Source: Hesseltinella vesiculosa (taxonomy: Eukaryota; Mucoromycota; Mucoromycetes; Mucorales; Cunninghamellaceae). From it: a stretch of 64,000 bases of DNA. The stretch spans positions 421,701 through 485,700 of the forward strand of contig MCGT01000018.1 of assembly GCA_002104935.1 (NCBI GenBank), given 5' to 3'. The notes under the pieces were generated by a model, which was not told the DNA's origin, ran no database searches, and was given only the letters and a program-made list of their open reading frames with translations. Positions 1-11,050 of this stretch are shown here, piece by piece (position 1 is the first letter of the stretch; each line of letters starts with the position of its first letter). Both the position numbers and the translations under genes were made by a program.

Positions 1-119
1 ACTTGTTGACCACCTTGCGCTGCGGTGTTGTGAAGAATGGTATGCAGGTGATGTCTGAAGAGCAAGCCACTGCCCATGAATACGACGCTTCGTTGGAATT
101 CAACCGCAAGAAGGACTAA
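1..119 (+). CDS. 3' end of an unidentified protein-coding gene (partial)
   Basis: An open frame enters the window at base 3 and runs 38 codons to a TAA at 117-119. The tail is hydrophilic and ends FNRKKD. The start and main body lie outside the window. Codon choice, rich in C-ending codons such as AAC and TAC, resembles the highly expressed genes further on. I do not recognise the family from this short C-terminus. An accidental ORF cannot be excluded, but the stop is followed by a T-rich 3' region as in the other genes here. Confidence 0.5.
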   Translation, partial: LLTTLRCGVVKNGMQVMSEEQATAHEYDASLEFNRKKD

Positions 120-1107
120 GTCCGTTTGCCAAGAAAAACTCGCCCTCTCCCTCATCCTTTTTCATTTTTCCCTTGCATAAATATTATTGTATCATACCAT
201 GAATAAAACATTCTCTTATTTTTATTACTTGCAACCAGTGAGGGCTTCTTTTTTTTTTTTTTTTTCTTACACCTGGTGCCTGGCTGCATGACCCTCATGG
301 GGCTGGCTGCGTCGGCAGCAGCATGAGCGAATGAACAGCTGGCACGGCATGACGAAAAAGTGCACGGTGGCTCAGCACTGCGGAATTTTCATACACCGCC
401 CCGTTCATCCACTGTCAATGTGGAAGCAGAAAAACGATTGGAGACGTCGCATGATTTTTTTTAATGACAGGAACCTGAAACTAAACAACACGGTCATCTT
501 TATTCACGGATTGTTTAGCCTTGATAATGAATGGGCGCTTTTTATTCGGCAGCGCTCGATGCCAATGGCCAGCCGGCATTTCAAATCCCGAAGACGCCGT
601 TTTTTTTTGAGTCCTGCGTCTGGCCGACCTACTCTACCTGCTCCTGCATCTCCTTTAGGTGTCAAACTCTGTTGATGACGAGCAGAATGCACTGTCAACG
701 TGGTGATGATACTGGAATAACCAGGTCGATCGGGGACGGTTGCCCAGCCAGCCATTGATCGTTTTCATTTTGGCGACTCTTTTTTTCATTTAAAATGAAA
801 AAAAAAATGTCTGTGGCATTTGAAAAAGGCGGTGCGGCATCGGACCAGAGACCGCACCACGCTATTCAAATTCCGTAGGCAAGGGATACGAAAAAGGATA
901 AAGCATTTTTCCCTGTCATTTTTTACGGTTTAATGCGCCGATGCCTCTCTTGTCCTTCTCTTCACGTGTGCGCGCTTTGAAAAGCCGGGCCGCGAAATCA
1001 GACGATGTTTGCCCTGCGCCCCAGTTTTGCCTCCTCGTCTATTTATAAGTTTTCCCTGGCACTGAGTGGTATATTTATTTAACAGGTAGGAAAAAAAAAA
1101 ACGTCGA
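120..1107. other. Intergenic region, no gene recognised
   Basis: This stretch separates the first partial gene from the minus-strand gene that ends at 1108. It contains a T-run near 249-265 and short overlapping open frames on both strands that show no recognisable motif. I see no RNA gene. Confidence 0.5.
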
Positions 1108-1830
1108 TCACGACCTGTTTCGGGTGAAGGTGTGCTGGGGTTCAAAAAACAAAATAGGAAGGTTGATGGTCGTGACAAGGATGATGGTGTTTGACTTGAG
1201 GTGCTGGGGCATCTTATCAAAAAGAGACTTGACGGTGGCGGCATCTCGAGAGGTTTGCGTCCAGACGTGGAGGATTTGACGGTCAAAGGAGCAGTTGGTG
1301 ACCGATTGACTGGACTTGTTGATGCCGCTGAGTTTCTTCAGCAGCAGCCGGCGGGCGTTGGTTTTGGTCAGGGCTTGGCGGTAGTTCATGGCGCGGGTGA
1401 CGGAAACGCCAACAAGAGAGTTTCCAATCTGGCAAGCGTAATCAGTGATGGGTGAACGAGAGGAGGCGTATTTCAATTCCAATTCGGTGAACAGCAGCTT
1501 GGCTCCAAACAAACGAGCTAGCATTTCCATGGACATGGCTTCGGAGATGAGACTGGATCCACCGGCATTGGGATCAGTGTAGACTTTGACGGCACAGGGG
1601 GAGCGGATCATGGTGTGAAGGTAAGCATTCGAGGGGACGTGGATATTGCACGAGGCTAGGCCGCATGCGGTAGGGTTACTGGCGAGCGCCATCATCATAT
1701 CATACATGACGACGCGGGAAAAATAAAATTCAAGGCCACTTGTCTTGGCACACACAAAGTGTTCCTGGACAGGAGTTGCGCGCCCAATCAATTTGGCGGC
1801 ACTCGTATGGCACACCTGACAGGACAGCAT
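1108..1830 (-). CDS. Conserved protein of unknown function, AAC-rich-clone-like family
   Basis: From the ATG at 1828-1830 the uninterrupted frame encodes 240 residues; an upstream spliced exon is possible. The N-terminus has a zinc-ligand-like pattern (CQVC, then HFVC about 19 residues later). The central block, with the segments GGSSLISEAMSMEML, ITDYACQIGN and VSVTRAMNY, followed by LLLKKLSGI and a C-terminal strand-like IILVTTI, resembles from memory an uncharacterised eukaryotic family that includes Dictyostelium AAC-rich mRNA clone proteins. The order of acidic residues, TDY and a following beta-strand suggests a restriction-endonuclease-like fold, but the usual (D/E)xK lysine position reads VTR. 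Function is unknown and the nuclease idea is inference only. Confidence 0.6.
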   Translation of the reverse strand: MLSCQVCHTSAAKLIGRATPVQEHFVCAKTSGLEFYFSRVVMYDMMMALASNPTACGLASCNIHVPSNAYLHTMIRSPCAVKVYTDPNAGGSSLISEAMSMEMLARLFGAKLLFTELELKYASSRSPITDYACQIGNSLVGVSVTRAMNYRQALTKTNARRLLLKKLSGINKSSQSVTNCSFDRQILHVWTQTSRDAATVKSLFDKMPQHLKSNTIILVTTINLPILFFEPQHTFTRNRS

Positions 1831-3216
1831 CGTAGAAACATTGGGAAGGAACACCACCACCACACATGATGATAGTGATGTCTTGAGAGAAACAGGTATG
1901 GGACGCTGTTGATTTACTTAAAAGAGTCATTGGGGTTTACAAAAAAAAATAGAAGGGATATTTGTGTTATGATGACATACGAAATAAAAAAAAAACCAGC
2001 ATTCCTTCACGTTTTATAACTTCAATAAAAAATGTCACTGCCGCAGTTGCTCAACATATGTCTGCGGCAGGCCCTTGTATCACTCATCAAGACGGTCAAG
2101 CAAAAAGGAAGTTTCGACGGAGGCAAAGGTCACATGTGTCAGGGAAAAAGAAAGCCACACAAAGCACCCGATTTTTTCTCTCTTTTCAGCAAACACCTAA
2201 AAGGAAAGGAGAACACGCTCAAAAAGCATCTGTTTTTTTTTTTGCTGATGAGGCTTTTTTTTGAGATTTCCTCAAAACCACGTTTTTTTTTTTCCCTTCG
2301 GATGAATGACACAAATAGTTACACGGAAACTAGCTCATGGATCATTCTACTTTCAAGAGCTTATTCACCCCACACTTTTCAGTTTCACATTTGCCCATTT
2401 TTATCCTAAAATCATGATGGGTCCAACGCTGAACATGGTAATTTTTTTTTATGATGAATGGGCGTTTTTTTTTTCGTAGGTTCTGGGTATTGACCAGATC
2501 ATCTGTGTCACCTTGTACAGTGTTCTCTGAGTTCTCTCTTGAACTTTGATCTCTTGGCTTTTGTCGAAAAAAAATTGTATTCTCGACTTTGTTTTTATTT
2601 TACAAGTAAACAAAACAATGCCAAAACTAGAACCAACGAACCAACAGCCAAGTAGTGATAGTCATCTTATTATTGGTTAGGAATACCGCTTTTTTTGTAG
2701 ATCACTGGAAGAATCATGCAGATTCAGCAGCCGATCTTTATGAACCTAAAACGTCCCCCCCCAACTCTTTTTATGTTGTCTCCTTGAAATTTTTATTCCT
2801 CCTTTCAGGAAAAAGAAAAGTATCGCTGAGGATGTTCGTTGTGCCAAGGATCCATTCTTTGAGAGAGAGAGAGAGGCGAAACAAAAGAGGATAAAAGATC
2901 GACACTGTTCCCAATCATCGTTTCTCGATTTAAAAAAAACGTGCCCCGTCGAGGGATCTTTTTCATTTTTTGGATGCTTGTCAAAAAAACATGCACATAC
3001 ATAAATTTGGCTATGCTTTTGGCAGCTTATCCGAAACAATATATTAATTAAGTATAGCTCATGCCTACTCTGGAACAATGAAGCTTTTTTTTTTTTTTTT
3101 TTTTTTGGGGGGGGGGGGAGACTGATAAAAGCAGCTGTGCTTGTTGGCCATTTTCTTGTTTTTCTTCCCTTGGTTGGATTATTTATTATTATTTTCTCTT
3201 CTCTATATCTCACACG
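1831..3216. other. Intergenic region with T-runs, no gene recognised
   Basis: This is the shared upstream region of the minus-strand gene ending at 1108 and the plus-strand homeobox gene starting at 3217. Several T-runs of 8-10 nt and one T22/G12 tract (3085-3118) occur. The short open frames (for example 2032-2409) are broken by homopolymers and look non-coding. Confidence 0.5.
3085..3118. repeat. T22-G12 homopolymer tract
   Basis: Twenty-two T residues (3085-3106) are followed directly by twelve G residues (3107-3118), about 100 bases upstream of the homeobox gene start. It is the most extreme homopolymer junction in the window and is prone to sequencing or assembly error. Confidence 0.9.
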
Positions 3217-4056
3217 ATGATGGACAGATTTAGCCAACATCAAGTAAGTGTTAAAAAAAATCGTCGAGGATGTCCTTCGTTTTGACCCCTTGCTCTCCAG
3301 CTTCGACTTTTTCGGCCTCTGGTGATTTTTCACAACGACCAGCTGTCAGCGACGCCCTTGCATTACCAAGATATTGAATTCCATAAACAACGAGTCAATA
3401 TGATGCTACAGATGAACAGTGAAATATGGACAAAGCTCTTTGAAATGACGCATGGGTGGCAGGAGGACAAAGTGGTGTTGCCTCCCATCTGCCCTCCCGA
3501 TCGGACGCCATCGATTCTTGTGTCCCCGACAACATCTGTCTCGACCTCATCTACCGTCTCCAGCAGCTCAACCTCGACTCTTCCTCAACCTATCTACTCA
3601 CAAACACCTATCCTCGCTACGCCTGTCAGCTGTAGTTTTCCCAGATCGTCCCTGACACCTCCTTCTCCTACTCCGCCGCCTCCTACACCCCCAACCATAG
3701 ACACCACCATCACAACAAACATACCCGACGACCATGATATGCTCTTATCAGTCGACTCACCAACTTATATGGATTGCCTCGACGAGCTTGACAAGCGTCG
3801 TCGTGGCAACCTTCCGAAACCTGTCACATCCATCCTTAAGAAATGGCTTTTAGAGCATTGTCGTAATCCATACCCTACCGAAGATGAAAAGCTCTTGCTC
3901 AAAGACCAAACCCAGCTCACCCTGAATCAAATCAGTAACTGGTTCATCAATGCTCGCCGTCGCACCCTTCCCATCATCTTGGCCAGATTAAATCATCACT
4001 ACCCTGGTATCAAAGCCCGACGACGACGCAGAAGAAGACGTCAAGGTAGAGCCTGA
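3217..4056 (+). CDS. TALE-class homeobox transcription factor
   Basis: Two exons, 3217-3243 and 3301-4056, joined in phase 0 across an intron with a GTAAGT donor and CTCCAG acceptor, encode 260 residues. The N-terminal half is Ser/Thr/Pro-rich and looks disordered. A homeodomain lies near residues 170-230: the recognition helix WFINARRR carries the invariant W, F, N and R, and the loop insertion (NPYPTEDEK) marks the three-residue-extended TALE/KN class. The tail is a run of arginines, probably a nuclear localisation signal. Such proteins bind DNA and regulate development or mating in fungi; the target genes here are unknown. The T22-G12 tract lies just upstream. Confidence 0.88.
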
Positions 4057-4499
4057 AAAAAATAAAATAAAATGAAATCGTCGCTCATTCCTTTTTTTTT
4101 TTTTTCCCAGACATTTCCTCGGCCCCAAATTACTGACGCTGTCCTATTTGTATCATTTTGTATTTACTCTCTCCTCTCTTTTTATGCTGTCCTGTTTTTT
4201 ATTGTAACACCCTAGTCAAACATTGTGATTTCCCTTTCCTTCATTTGTATGACGGTTTCACCCTATTGTTGTATGAATACTCGAAGTGTTGTATGTGTAT
4301 AAATAAAGAATGCCTCCATGACCACTGTATGGCTATCTTCATTCAGGGCCATCTGCATTTGGTCGTTGTCTCGATGGATGGCGCCAAACTCTAATCGATT
4401 CATCAGAAGAGGCTGATCTCAGACAATTTCTTTTTTTGTAAAAAGGCGATGAGGCCATTTTTTTCATTTTCGTTTATTCATCATGCCATGCAAGAGCAG
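4057..4499. other. Convergent 3' regions of homeobox gene and WBP11
   Basis: No gene is seen. The stretch holds the 3' untranslated regions of two convergent genes. A polyadenylation-type AATAAA lies at 4302-4307 on the plus strand. Confidence 0.5.
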
Positions 4500-6003
4500 T
4501 TATTCCACATCAGGGGCAAGGTTGATATTGTCGGCCCGCGCTCCTTTGGGTAGGGATTCCATTTGTTTGGCCTTGGCTTGTTTGCGTCTTAGAGCGGCAG
4601 GGACAAAGGTCACGAGCTCCTTTTGAAGATCACGAAGTTGAGGTTCAGCCGAGATGGTGGCAGTGGTGGAAGCTTCCTTGGATATCGTGGGCTGGACAAA
4701 AGGTGGTGGTTGGGTGGCAATGGGGGGTTGATACTGATAAGAAGGTCGGACAGGAGGTCGTGGCCAAGGCTGATGCATAGCATGATAATCTATTGAAAAA
4801 AAGTGAGATTGGGTCCAAAAAAAAAAAAGCGGGCTTTCGTTGCTGTATATTACGTGTTGGGGGAGGGCGAAAAGGTGGCATTCTTGGTGGAGGTGGAGGT
4901 CGATGCATGGGTACCGATTGGGGAGGTGGTACAGGCATAGATGGAAGCTGATCTTTGAATGGCTGATGTGGAGGGGGGCCAGGAGGTAATGGGATGTCGA
5001 TGTCTTCATCCGAATCAACGGGAGCTTCTGGCAAAGGTATATCGTCATTGTCATCTTGACTGTGATGTGCCTGGTCCGAGTCTCTGGGGGGAGCTTCCGA
5101 GCTTTGTGTCTCCTCAACATCCATGCCCTCGATCATATTCATGTCCTGGTCACTTTCCCAACTTGAATCCGATTCGCTGTCGTCGCCGCTCAATTCGTCA
5201 CTGTCACCGTGCTCGCCGTTGTCTCCTGACCTTTCACTGGCGTCTAAAAATAAATAAAGAAGTTTCCAAGGTAAACAAATAACATCAAATGAGATCCTTC
5301 ATCAACACACACCACCACGTGCAAAGGGGTGTTTCATCCTTACCTTTTTTCTTGGCTGGTACAAACTTGCCCGACTTTGGGTCAAACACCAGCTTGCGAG
5401 ATTCCTCGGCTTCTTGTTGTTTCTGCAGTCTCGCCTCCAACGCTTCCTGGACTCTTTATAAAAACATCAGGCGAGGTTTTTGGTTTGTCGTGCATCCCTC
5501 TTACTTTGACATTGGCTGGGTAGTTTCCTATGAAAAAAAAAATAAAAATAAAAAAAATGAGGTCTGGTGCCACAGGTTCTTGGACAGGCCATTTTACCTT
5601 TTTTGCCTTTTCAATACGAGCTAGATCATCCTTGAGTTTTTTCAATCTGGCATTCGCAGTTGGATCGAGAGCGCCATGTCGTTCTAATGATGGTGAGCCA
5701 CTTTTATCTAATGCGTTTGCTGGCTTACCTTGCGCTTGCAATCGGTTTATTTCACTGACAAGAGGAGAGGTATCCTTTTTTGCAAGAGAAGCTTCCCGCG
5801 CAGCCTTGCGTATCTCTTTATTCTAGGGTGAAGTCTGTGAATGGATGCCATTTATAGTTGACAATTTACCTTTTTCAGTTCACGTTTGCGTTGTGCTTTG
5901 CCTAGATTAAAGTCAACCGTCAGACATCTGAACATTAAACGAGTCATTCCCAAGACTTACGTGCAGCATCAGCTGGATTGACACTGCGCTTTGACTTTGC
6001 CAT
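4500..6003 (-). CDS. WBP11: WW-domain-binding protein 11 (WBP11)-like splicing factor
   Basis: Seven coding exons fit in frame: 5961-6003, 5870-5901, 5598-5822, 5505-5527, 5344-5453, 4854-5243 and 4500-4789, giving 370 residues. The N-terminus (SVNPADAARKAQRKRELKK) matches the Wbp11 domain, which begins with an NPTDQARKEARKRELKK-type sequence in animals. A coiled, charged middle follows, then a KLVFDPKSGKFVPAKKK segment, an acidic serine-rich stretch and proline-rich PLPPGPPP motifs that bind WW domains. The C-terminal LVTFVPAALRRKQ block is also typical. The family works in the spliceosome with PQBP1-like partners. A 45-nt GTAAG..TAG segment within 5598-5822 could be a further in-frame intron, which would give 355 residues. 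The gene shares a 151-bp head-to-head intergenic region with NXT1. Confidence 0.85.
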
Positions 6004-6154
6004 GGGGAAGCTGTTGCGTGTACTGAAAAATAAAGTGGAAAGAGGCAGGAAGCCACTTTTTTTTTTTTTTTTTTGTTTCCATCAAAAACGCCGCCGACCG
6101 CAGAAAAACAACTCGTTTTTTCTTTCAGTTTAAAAAAACGAAATCAATTATACC
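6004..6154. promoter_or_regulatory. Bidirectional promoter region, WBP11 / NXT1
   Basis: Only 151 bp separate the start codons of WBP11 (-) and NXT1 (+). Both act in mRNA biogenesis, so one bidirectional promoter is likely. A T-run of about 17 nt sits in the middle. No clear TATA box is visible. Confidence 0.5.
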
Positions 6155-6833
6155 ATGAACCCCACCAGCATTGCCGAGAAAAGCACAGAGCAGTTTGTTC
6201 AATTCTATTATCCAAACTATGACAAACAACGAAGCGTATGTCATACGATCATCCATTCATGGATATCATTGGTCATCCAACTGATCTTTTTTTTTTTTTT
6301 TCGATTCAGTCGCTAGGGAGCTTATACAGAGATGGATCGGCCATCTTATGGAATGGTAACAGCTTTTCTACAAACCAAGCGATGGAGCCATTGCGCAAAT
6401 GGATCATAAGCTGACACTGACTTTTAGGAAACGCCTTTTCGGGTGTTCAGCAATACTCTGAATTCCTGGGCCGCCTGCCAGCCTCTCAACATGACATTGA
6501 TGTTTATGATTGTCAGCCACTCTCAGGTAACTAAAAAAGGAACTGGCCGAAAATTCCCCCTCTCAACACGTTCCTCGGTCCATCTCGGTTTTTGCGTAGC
6601 CATGGCCAATGCGCAGGGAGCCACTGGCATTTTGATCAACGTCACCGGCACAGTCAAGTATGGCGACCATCCAGCAAAGAAGAATTTCTCACAAGCATTC
6701 ATCCTCGCACCCGACGAAGTCCAGGCCGGCAACTATTACGTCCAAAGTGAAAATTTTAGGTAAGGCAATCAAATTCAGCTGACGGGGCTTTGGTTTTTCT
6801 CCACTGAACTGACACCTTTGCAGATTTGTGTAG
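6155..6833 (+). CDS. NXT1: NTF2-related export cofactor NXT1/p15
   Basis: Five exons (6155-6235, 6310-6355, 6428-6526, 6600-6759, 6824-6833) join in frame to 131 residues, close to the usual 140 of p15. The chain shows the NTF2-like fold landmarks: FVQFYYPNYDKQR at the first helix, LYRDGSAILWNGN, YDCQPL in the middle strand, and the ending FSQAFILAP..ENFRFV that parallels FNQNFIL..SDCFRFQD of animal NXT1. The partner is the mRNA export receptor NXF1/Mex67-type protein at nuclear pores. The last exon codes only for the final residue pieces and stop. It is divergently paired with WBP11. Confidence 0.85.
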
Positions 6834-7635
6834 TTTTTTTTTTCTGCGTCAATCAGATGACGAGGCGCAATAAATGATTTACCCATAAAAGCATGGTTTA
6901 TAGGATGAAAGGGGTCAATGAGGGGCAATGTTTCATTTGTTTGGAAGATCTTTTTACTTCAAAGAGGCTACGCAAAAAAAAAAAAAAAAGGGGAGCTCGC
7001 CAGCCTTGTTCAAAACAAACAGTTCAATGGATTTCCATTTTACTCGATCCCATTTCATTCCGTTCATTTTTTTGCTTTCCCAAATGGATGTTTGCCGTTT
7101 TCTTCCATGACATTTATATATATTTTTTAATGTAGCTGTCGATCACATGTAGGAACGACTGTGAGCCAACCAAGTGGTCCATGTGTCCAGTTTTTCCTCC
7201 TTTTCTTTCAGCGTCGTACCATCGGTTTCTGGAATGACAAAGGTTTGGCTTGGAAGAAAAAAAAAGTTCCAGCCAATCATCACTCAGGGTCCAACCACGT
7301 TGCTTGCATTGATGTCCAAAATAAACTTTACAAAGATGTGCGGACTTGAAAACACAAAGAGTGAGAGCACGTCTGTCAATCTGGATCATTGATAGGCTTA
7401 TTTGACTTGGAACATGACCTTTCTGGGCCAGTGAAAAGCACCCTTCATCAGTCTAAACCAATTAAATCTTAGTTAACGACCCCACTTGGCCTCACCATAC
7501 ACTTTTCTTTTTTTTTGCAACGTGAGGCCCAAATAAAAAAATCAATATAAACCCTCCCGGTTTTCTTCGTTCTTTTTTTTTTTCTTCTTTTTTTTTTCCC
7601 CTCTACTCTTTTTTTTTCTCTTCATCTTAACTGCC
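6834..7635. other. Upstream region of the phosphate transporter
   Basis: No gene is supported. Short frames here are broken by A- and T-runs. A CACGTT hexamer at 7296-7301 resembles weak Pho4-type E-boxes of yeast phosphate genes, but one hexamer is poor evidence. A pyrimidine-rich leader (7560-7630) precedes the start codon. Confidence 0.4.
7546..7551 (+). promoter_or_regulatory. TATA box of the phosphate transporter gene
   Basis: TATAAA lies 84-90 bases before the start codon at 7636, followed by a long CT-rich stretch typical of strongly expressed fungal promoters. Confidence 0.6.
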
Positions 7636-9370
7636 ATGTCTGCTTCCTCTAGTCAAGAACATGAGCGCTTTGCTACTGCTGAAGCCAAGCTTCACAGCCT
7701 TGAAACTCTTGAAAAGGGCAACGAAGCTGGTAGCCAATGGAACTGGTTCACCATCCGTACCATTTTGACCGCTGGTGCTGGTTTCTTCACTGACTCTTAT
7801 GATGTCTTCATTATTAACTTGGTGACTCCTATGCTTGGCTATGTTTACTATGCTGAACACAACAACAAGATGCCCTCCAATATTGAAGGTGTCATCAAGG
7901 GCATGTCCAGGTAACTAACTACACCCCCCAAAAAAAAAGAATCCAGCGTATCTCACCTCGTTTCTTGTTTAGCGTGGGTACCTTTATTGGTCAATTGTTG
8001 TTTGGTTTTATGGGTGATATTTTTGGTCGCAAGATCTATGGTTTTGAATTGATGATTATCATTATTGGTACTATCAACTGTGCTACTAGCTCCAGTGCTA
8101 TTCGCGGTGTCAGCGCCATTGGCTTTTTGGGTCTTTGGCGTTTAATTCTTGGTATTGGTATTGGTGGTGATTATCCCATGTCTGCCACTATCACTTCTGA
8201 ATGGTCTACTACTGGTCGTCGAGGTAAGACCAATGCAAAAAAAAAAAAAATAGACGCTCATCCTTTCCCCCTGTAGGTATGATGATGGCCCTCATCTTCT
8301 CCATGCAAGGTATCGGTAACTTGGCTGCTGCCATCGTTACCCTCATCCTCCTCGCCATTTTCAAGAACGCCATCAACGACGATGTCATGAACCTGGATTA
8401 TGTCTGGCGTCTCTGTATCGGTCTCGGCGCTGTCCCTGCCGTTGCCACTGTCTACTTGCGCTTCACCATGCCCGAATCTCCTCGCTACTCCCTCCATGTT
8501 GAACATGATGTTGAAGCCGCCGCTGCCGCCAAGGGTCAACAAACCTCCGATGAACTCATCAAGCAATATACCCATGTCGAAAAAGAAAAACGCAACCACT
8601 GGGCCGAATTCCGTGAATACTTTGGTCAATGGAAACATTTCAAGGTCCTCTTCGGTACCGCCATGTCTTGGTTCCTTCTCGACGTCGCCTTCTATGGTCT
8701 CGGTCTCAACAACACCTACATCTTGCAAGCCATCGGCTACGCCGCCAAGCCCACCGCCTTCGAAACCCTTTGGGCTAACGCTGTCGGCCAAATCATCATC
8801 ACCTGTCTTGGCTCTGTTCCCGGTTACTACCTCACCGTCGCCTTTGTCGAAAAGATGGGCCGTCGCAAGATCCAGCTCATGGGCTTCACCATGACCACCA
8901 TCCTCTTCGCCATCCTCGCCGGCGCTTACAACCCCCTCAAGGACAATGCCATGCCCGCCTTCATCACCATCTTCACTCTCGCTCAACTCTTCATGAACTT
9001 TGGCGCCAACGCCACCACCTTCATCATCCCCGGTGAAGTCTTCCCTACCAAGGTGCGCGCCTCTGCCCACGGTATCTCTGCTGCTTCCGGCAAGGCTGGT
9101 GCCATTTTGGCCTCCTTTGCTTTCAACGTCGTTGTCGAAATCGGCGACACTACTCCTGGCCAACACGCCTTCTTGCCTGAAACTCTTGGCATTTTCGCTG
9201 GTGTCATGTTCTTGGGTCTCATTGTCACCTACTTCTTTGTGCCCGAATCAAAGGGCATGGATCTCGAAGAATTCGAAGAAGAATACCAAGCCAACAAGGC
9301 CATTGCTCAACAGCAAGCCTTGGAAACCCAAAGCATCACCGAAAGCATCCCCATGCAAAAGACTCAATAG
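7636..9370 (+). CDS. PHO84: Phosphate:H+ symporter, Pho84-type major facilitator
   Basis: Exons 7636-7910, 7973-8223 and 8277-9370 join in frame to 539 residues, a normal length for the phosphate:proton symporter family. The N-terminal cytosolic stretch leads into WNWFTIRTILTAGAGFFTDSYD (TM1 with the family's conserved FFTDxYD). Other marks are GQLLFGFMGDIFGRK between TM2 and TM3, the family signature GIGIGGDYPMSATI in TM4, and a long charged central loop near residues 285-320. The late segment GAYNPL..FGANATTFIIPGEVFPTKVRA is also typical. The protein imports inorganic phosphate at the plasma membrane. Exon 3 has strongly biased, C-ending codons, suggesting high expression. Transcription is probably induced by phosphate starvation, which is inference from the family. 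Confidence 0.93.
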
Positions 9371-9560
9371 ACTCTTCCCTTAAGTTGTACATAGCTAATA
9401 AATTAATAATGTTTATTTTTATTATGGACTGTCGAAATTTGATGTTTCCCAAGTGATTTTTTTTTTCGCGAGCCTGCCTCACCAGAATCTCCTGGACTCC
9501 GCACTGAGACCGTCCACTTAAAAAAAATCACGTCCTCGCCCTTCTTTGCCACTACATTGT

Positions 9561-9664
9561 TTTTTTTAGAACACTGATAAATTAGCAGCGCACGCACCCA
9601 TTAGCCTTTGGTTTTTGTAGAACACTGATGAAATTAGCAACGCACCCAGCCATCAGCCTCTGAA
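9561..9664. repeat. Two-copy diverged tandem repeat, about 51 bp unit
   Basis: The words TAGAACACTGAT(A/G)AAATTAGCA and CGCACCCA..AGCCT recur in the same order at 9561-9610 and 9612-9664, with scattered substitutions and small indels. This is an old tandem duplication in non-coding DNA. Confidence 0.75.
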
Positions 9665-10749
9665 GTTGCTAATTGAATCTGCTTGCAAAATTTCCCAAAA
9701 AAAAACGCGGACAAGAAAATATTCAATATCCGAAGCCCTTGCATTTCTAGGACACCTTGTTTTTTTACTTTGTGGCAAGTCAAGTTTTGTCCTGTATCTT
9801 GTTTCTTCAAGTTTCCATCCATGATTTTATTATTTTTCAAAATGATAAATGATGAGGAAGGGATTTTCATTGGGTCATTTTGCTGCCATTGTTTCGAATC
9901 CTGGGTCTGGATCCATTGCTGGGCTCTTTTTTTTTTTTTTTGGCAGTCTCAAAAATCTGGTCGAATAGCATGCATGCCAAGCAAACCGCCAATGCCACAT
10001 GACTGGTGCCTCGGGTGATCGTCGATTGTTATTTGAACGCCACATGTCGTCAGAGTTTTTTTTAATCTGACTTCCACCGCCGGCACTCTTACTGCCAGCC
10101 CTCCGCAGCCATGTCAGCCCCCATAGCCTACCTACAACCTTGAGAGCGGCCTTATCCACTGGCATAGTTGAAGAAATATGACCAAATGGTAGAAGCAGAG
10201 TAACATAGACACTGCATAGGCGGTTTGGTTTGCTCATCTCAACCATGACCAGACGCTGATCCAACGTGATTTCTTTGGTTGAGGAGCGATGCATGCATTG
10301 GCAGCAGCTGAGCCCCCCTCAGCCAAATTAAGACCTCGCTATTTTGGCGTGGCCCAGAAAGGAACAAACAACTCGTCTAGCTGAGAAGAGCTCCCCAATG
10401 CTTTTTGCATAAATAACGAAAAACCGGCCAACAATTCATCTCCACGCAGCTCTCCCAGCAAAAAATTCAGTTTTATTTAACCACTGCCTTAGACGAGCCA
10501 GCTTCGTTAAGCAGCGTCACTCATGGAAAAATCCGCGTTTTGCTCATGCTGGCTGTTTTTCTTCATTAGGATGCATCCGTGCTAAGCAAACGACATGGAT
10601 ACCAATCGTTATAAAGCTCACAATTGTGCAAAAATGATAAAATATCAACGCTAGTCTAATTTACGGCGTCGGTAAAAAGAAAATCTCACAAGCTCTTTCC
10701 ATTGGATGTGGCCCTTGAGAGAATCCCCGGTCACAAAGATGACACAGCG

Positions 10750-10953
10750 CCAGTTATTTAGAGCTGGGCAACCTTGATGGATCGGCCTAATCATGAATTC
10801 GTGCTTTCTCTCAAAATGTCACATCGATCGAATGACTCAAAAGGGGTGTGCAGCGTTTGCTTTTTTTTCTCAAAACGATCAAAGAAGATTGGTTGTACAA
10901 TTCAACTTCCGCACAATGCATTCGATTCCTAGTCGGCGCACGGAAGGCAATTG
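10750..10953 (+). repeat. Dispersed repeat family, copy 1 (direct)
   Basis: This segment shares ordered words with the copies at 11051-11400 and 11521-11790: a TCTCAAAATGTCACATCGATCGAAT-type block, ACTCAAAAGGGGTGTGCAGC, GTTTGC followed by a T-run, CTTCCGCACA and a TTCGATTCC end. Divergence is substantial, so the family is old. No open reading frame is shared, suggesting a non-autonomous element or solo terminal repeat. Confidence 0.65.
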
Positions 10954-11050
10954 ACTGTCAACCTTCTTTACTCTTCTCTCTAGCGTCTGAGAGAGTCGTC
11001 ACTTTAATCATGATCAACCGTCATCATGTTGTGCGTGTTTACAAAAAACT

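Noticed and set aside
2032..2409. 125-codon plus-strand frame
   Set aside because: It is interrupted in composition by several T-runs read as phenylalanine strings and shows no motif; likely chance.
5690..5740. A 45-nt GTAAG..TAG segment inside WBP11 exon 3 as an intron
   Set aside because: Length is a multiple of three and both versions stay open, so sequence alone cannot decide; the longer form is given and the option noted.
8258..9166. Long minus-strand frame of 302 codons opposite the phosphate transporter
   Set aside because: It is the shadow of strongly C-ending codon bias in the real plus-strand gene; composition is Gly/Asp/Glu-rich without motifs.
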